Source of the DNA: Xylaria sp. FL1777
Lineage: Eukaryota; Ascomycota; Sordariomycetes; Xylariales; Xylariaceae
Reading direction: 5' to 3'
Length of the DNA: 61,656 nucleotides
NCBI GenBank assembly: GCA_022578965.1
Contig: MU400741.1
Span: forward strand, 1-61,656
In this document: in pieces, positions 59,901-61,656 of the stretch
How positions within the stretch are numbered: position 1 is the first letter of the stretch
How the letters are laid out: each line of letters opens with the position of its first letter
Program-made: the position numbers and the translations under genes
The notes under the pieces: model-generated
Told to the model about the DNA's origin: nothing
What the model saw: the letters and a program-made list of their open reading frames with translations, nothing else
The model's database searches: none

Positions 59901-61656
59901 GCATTGCTAGCTTTTTACTAAAGTATTACTTAGTATAATTTAAGCAAGCAAAAATAATAGTTATATTTAAACCTAAAAAGTTAAAAAAAACTAAAAAAAC
60001 AGCTAAAAAGTAGCGCTTTATTACGTTTATTTACATAATAAAAAAAGTGCTAAAAAAAAAGCTATATTGCTATATAGCAAAAGTAATTAAACAAAAAAAT
60101 CTTTTGCTAAACAATTAAATAAATAATAAACAAAACAAGTTAATAAACGTAGCTATTAAACTAATATTAAAAACAGCAAAAAAAGCAATTAGCAAAAAAA
60201 GCATAACGTTTTTGCTACAACTAAACATTACAAAAGCTTTTAATACCATTAATAAAAAAAAATAATATACATTTTGCAATAAAAAAGCTTTTTTTTTTAA
60301 ATAGTTATATAAATAAACTTTTTTATATTAAACTATATAATATGTTTTTGCTTTAATAAAGCAATATTTTAGCTAATAATATTAAAAGCTAAAGTTCTTT
60401 AAAAGTTCCTGTTTTTATTTTTTTTTTTCTTTTTATATATTTTAACACTTTATAACAACTTTGCTATATATTAAAAGCTAATAATAGTTAGCTTTACTAA
60501 TAATACTAACTTTATTACAGCAAACCTAAATATAAAACAAAACTGCAAAGCTTTAAAAGCAGTATAAAAAACGTATAAAAGCTAAGTAAAACAACATAAA
60601 ATAAAGTTTGCACTATAAAAAAGCAAACTAATATATTTCTTTAGCAGTAAAATAGCGTTTATATAAGCAATACATTTTTTTAATATAATAATATACTTAA
60701 AAAATAGCGCAAAGTTTTTAAAAATATAGTTTAATAAAAACATAAAATAAAAAAAACATTTAGTAAAGCTTAAAAAAAAACTAAGCATTTAATTATATGT
60801 AGTAACTAAGCTATAAAACTTTATATAAAGCAGTAGTATAGCAAAAGCAAAGTAAATATATGTTATAATAATATAAAGCACTTTAGTTTATAGCGTAACA
60901 ACTTAACATAAAAACTTTAAAAAAAACAAAACAAAAAGCATTATTAATTTGTTAGTAATAACTTAAAACAAATGCTTTAAATGTATAGCTAAAGCCTTTA
61001 AAGCAACTAAAATAAAGCATTTAAAAACTAAAATAAGAATTTTTTTTATTAACTTATATTTTAGCAGCAAAGCAACAGCTTGTAAGCACTGCATAAAAAG
61101 TTTAATAGCTAAAAAATTAATCTAAAAAGCAATAAAAAAAATTAGAACTTTTATTTAAAATATAAAAGCCTAAAGAGCTAAAAACTAAACAAAAAGCAAG
61201 CTTATAAGTAATAGTAAAAGCATAGCTAAAAAAAATCTAACGCTAGCTTTAAACTTTTAGCAAAAAAAGTAATTAAAAAAAAAAAACCTAAAATTATACT
61301 AAAAAAAAAATAAATAAACAAATAAAGCTAAACTAAAATAAGTAATAACTATTTAATAATAGCTAAACAAAAGCTTAGCAAAAATAAAGCTTTTAAAAAG
61401 TACAGCAAATTATTAAAGCATAAAATAGCTATAATAATACAAATGCGCACTAAAAAAATAAAGCTAAAAGTATTTTTGCATAAAAAAAAAGTTTTAAGCT
61501 TTTTTATGCCTTTTTACAAATATATAAAAAAAAAAAAAACTCTTTAGCATATAGTTTTATGTTATAACTTACTAAAAAACAAAAAAAAGCAGCTATAAAA
61601 AAGCTTTGCAGCTAAACTACTATAAACTAATAAAAACTTATAACTAGCTATAAAAA
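56950..61656 (+). mobile_element. Tad/I-like LINE, copy 2, runs off the window
   Basis: A direct repeat of 28636 to about 33350. It starts at the same 5' base region as copy 1 (TTCTTTACACTTAA at about 56963) but in a different target. It is missing only the last 400 or so bases, which lie outside the window. The RT blocks are clearer than in copy 1: from 60002 A-K-K-x-R-F-I-T, at 60212 L-L-Q-L-N-I-T-K-A-F-N-T-I-N (family LDITGAFDTVN), and at 60490 S-F-T-N-N-T-N-F-I-T (family GFTDDTNLI). A one-base loss in an A tract at about 60250-60265 puts the last block out of frame, one of the few indels seen. Confidence 0.85.

Noticed and set aside
1..61656. Mitochondrial genome, linear plasmid or AT-rich protist (Plasmodium-like) chromosome.
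   Set aside because: The base bias is confined to transition-type decay of recognisable gypsy and LINE elements. No mitochondrial genes, tRNAs or open coding sequences are present.

Overview
The window is a gene-free, extremely A+T-rich block (about 14% G+C in a hand-counted sample, 6001-6240; somewhat higher in 19.2-26.5 kb and 36.9-46.9 kb). It consists almost entirely of dead, nested retrotransposons. The families present (chromodomain Ty3/gypsy elements, a second gypsy type, and a Tad/I-like LINE) and saturating C-to-T / G-to-A decay of every copy point to a filamentous ascomycete (Pezizomycotina) with RIP-type repeat mutation. I see no intact host gene, tRNA, rRNA or CRISPR array. Short open frames are chance or antisense products of the base bias.

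Layout. The commonest element, here called Gyp1 (about 7.74 kb, LTRs 495-517 bp), occurs in at least seven pieces: Gyp1-a (1-553, minus), Gyp1-b (3023-8559, plus), Gyp1-c (8560-10365, minus), Gyp1-d (10366-18079, plus, full length), Gyp1-e (28152-34887 plus 52609-54635, plus strand, interrupted), Gyp1-f (34888-52608, minus, full length but interrupted) and Gyp1-g (54636-56949, minus). A complete Gyp2 chromovirus (19218-26452) lies in an unclassified host sequence with a perfect 5-bp target duplication. A 10-kb Gyp3 element with 184-bp LTRs (36944-46921, minus) sits inside Gyp1-f. A LINE (about 28636-33783) sits inside an LTR of Gyp1-e with a 13-bp target duplication, and a second LINE copy (56950-end) truncates Gyp1-g. 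Two stretches (554-3022; 18080-19217 with 26453-28151) are unclassified.

How identities were obtained. Reading frames are full of stops, but the frames still spell recognisable domains once C-to-T and G-to-A changes are allowed for: CCHC zinc knuckles, the reverse transcriptase YxDD box (now YxNN), RNase H, integrase and chromodomains in Gyp1 and Gyp2, RT and integrase in Gyp3, and the LINE RT. In Gyp1, Gyp2 and Gyp3 the pol landmarks stay in one frame over kilobases, so decay was by substitution rather than indel.

Most interesting observations. (1) Surviving cytosines are almost always preceded by A or G, so the mutation signature depends on the 5' pyrimidine and is not the classical CpA signature. 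(2) Gyp1 carries, antisense between pol and the 3' LTR, a degraded frame for a Cys-rich, coiled-coil-like protein, seen in all four copies that reach this region. (3) Gyp3 has an unrecognised sense-strand frame of roughly 500 codons downstream of integrase. (4) Gyp1 has two unrelated U3 types, and one element carries a different type at each end. (5) Several Gyp1/Gyp1 junctions lack target duplications and imply recombination. Chromodomains in Gyp1 and Gyp2 offer a plausible reason for the nesting: integration targeted to heterochromatin.
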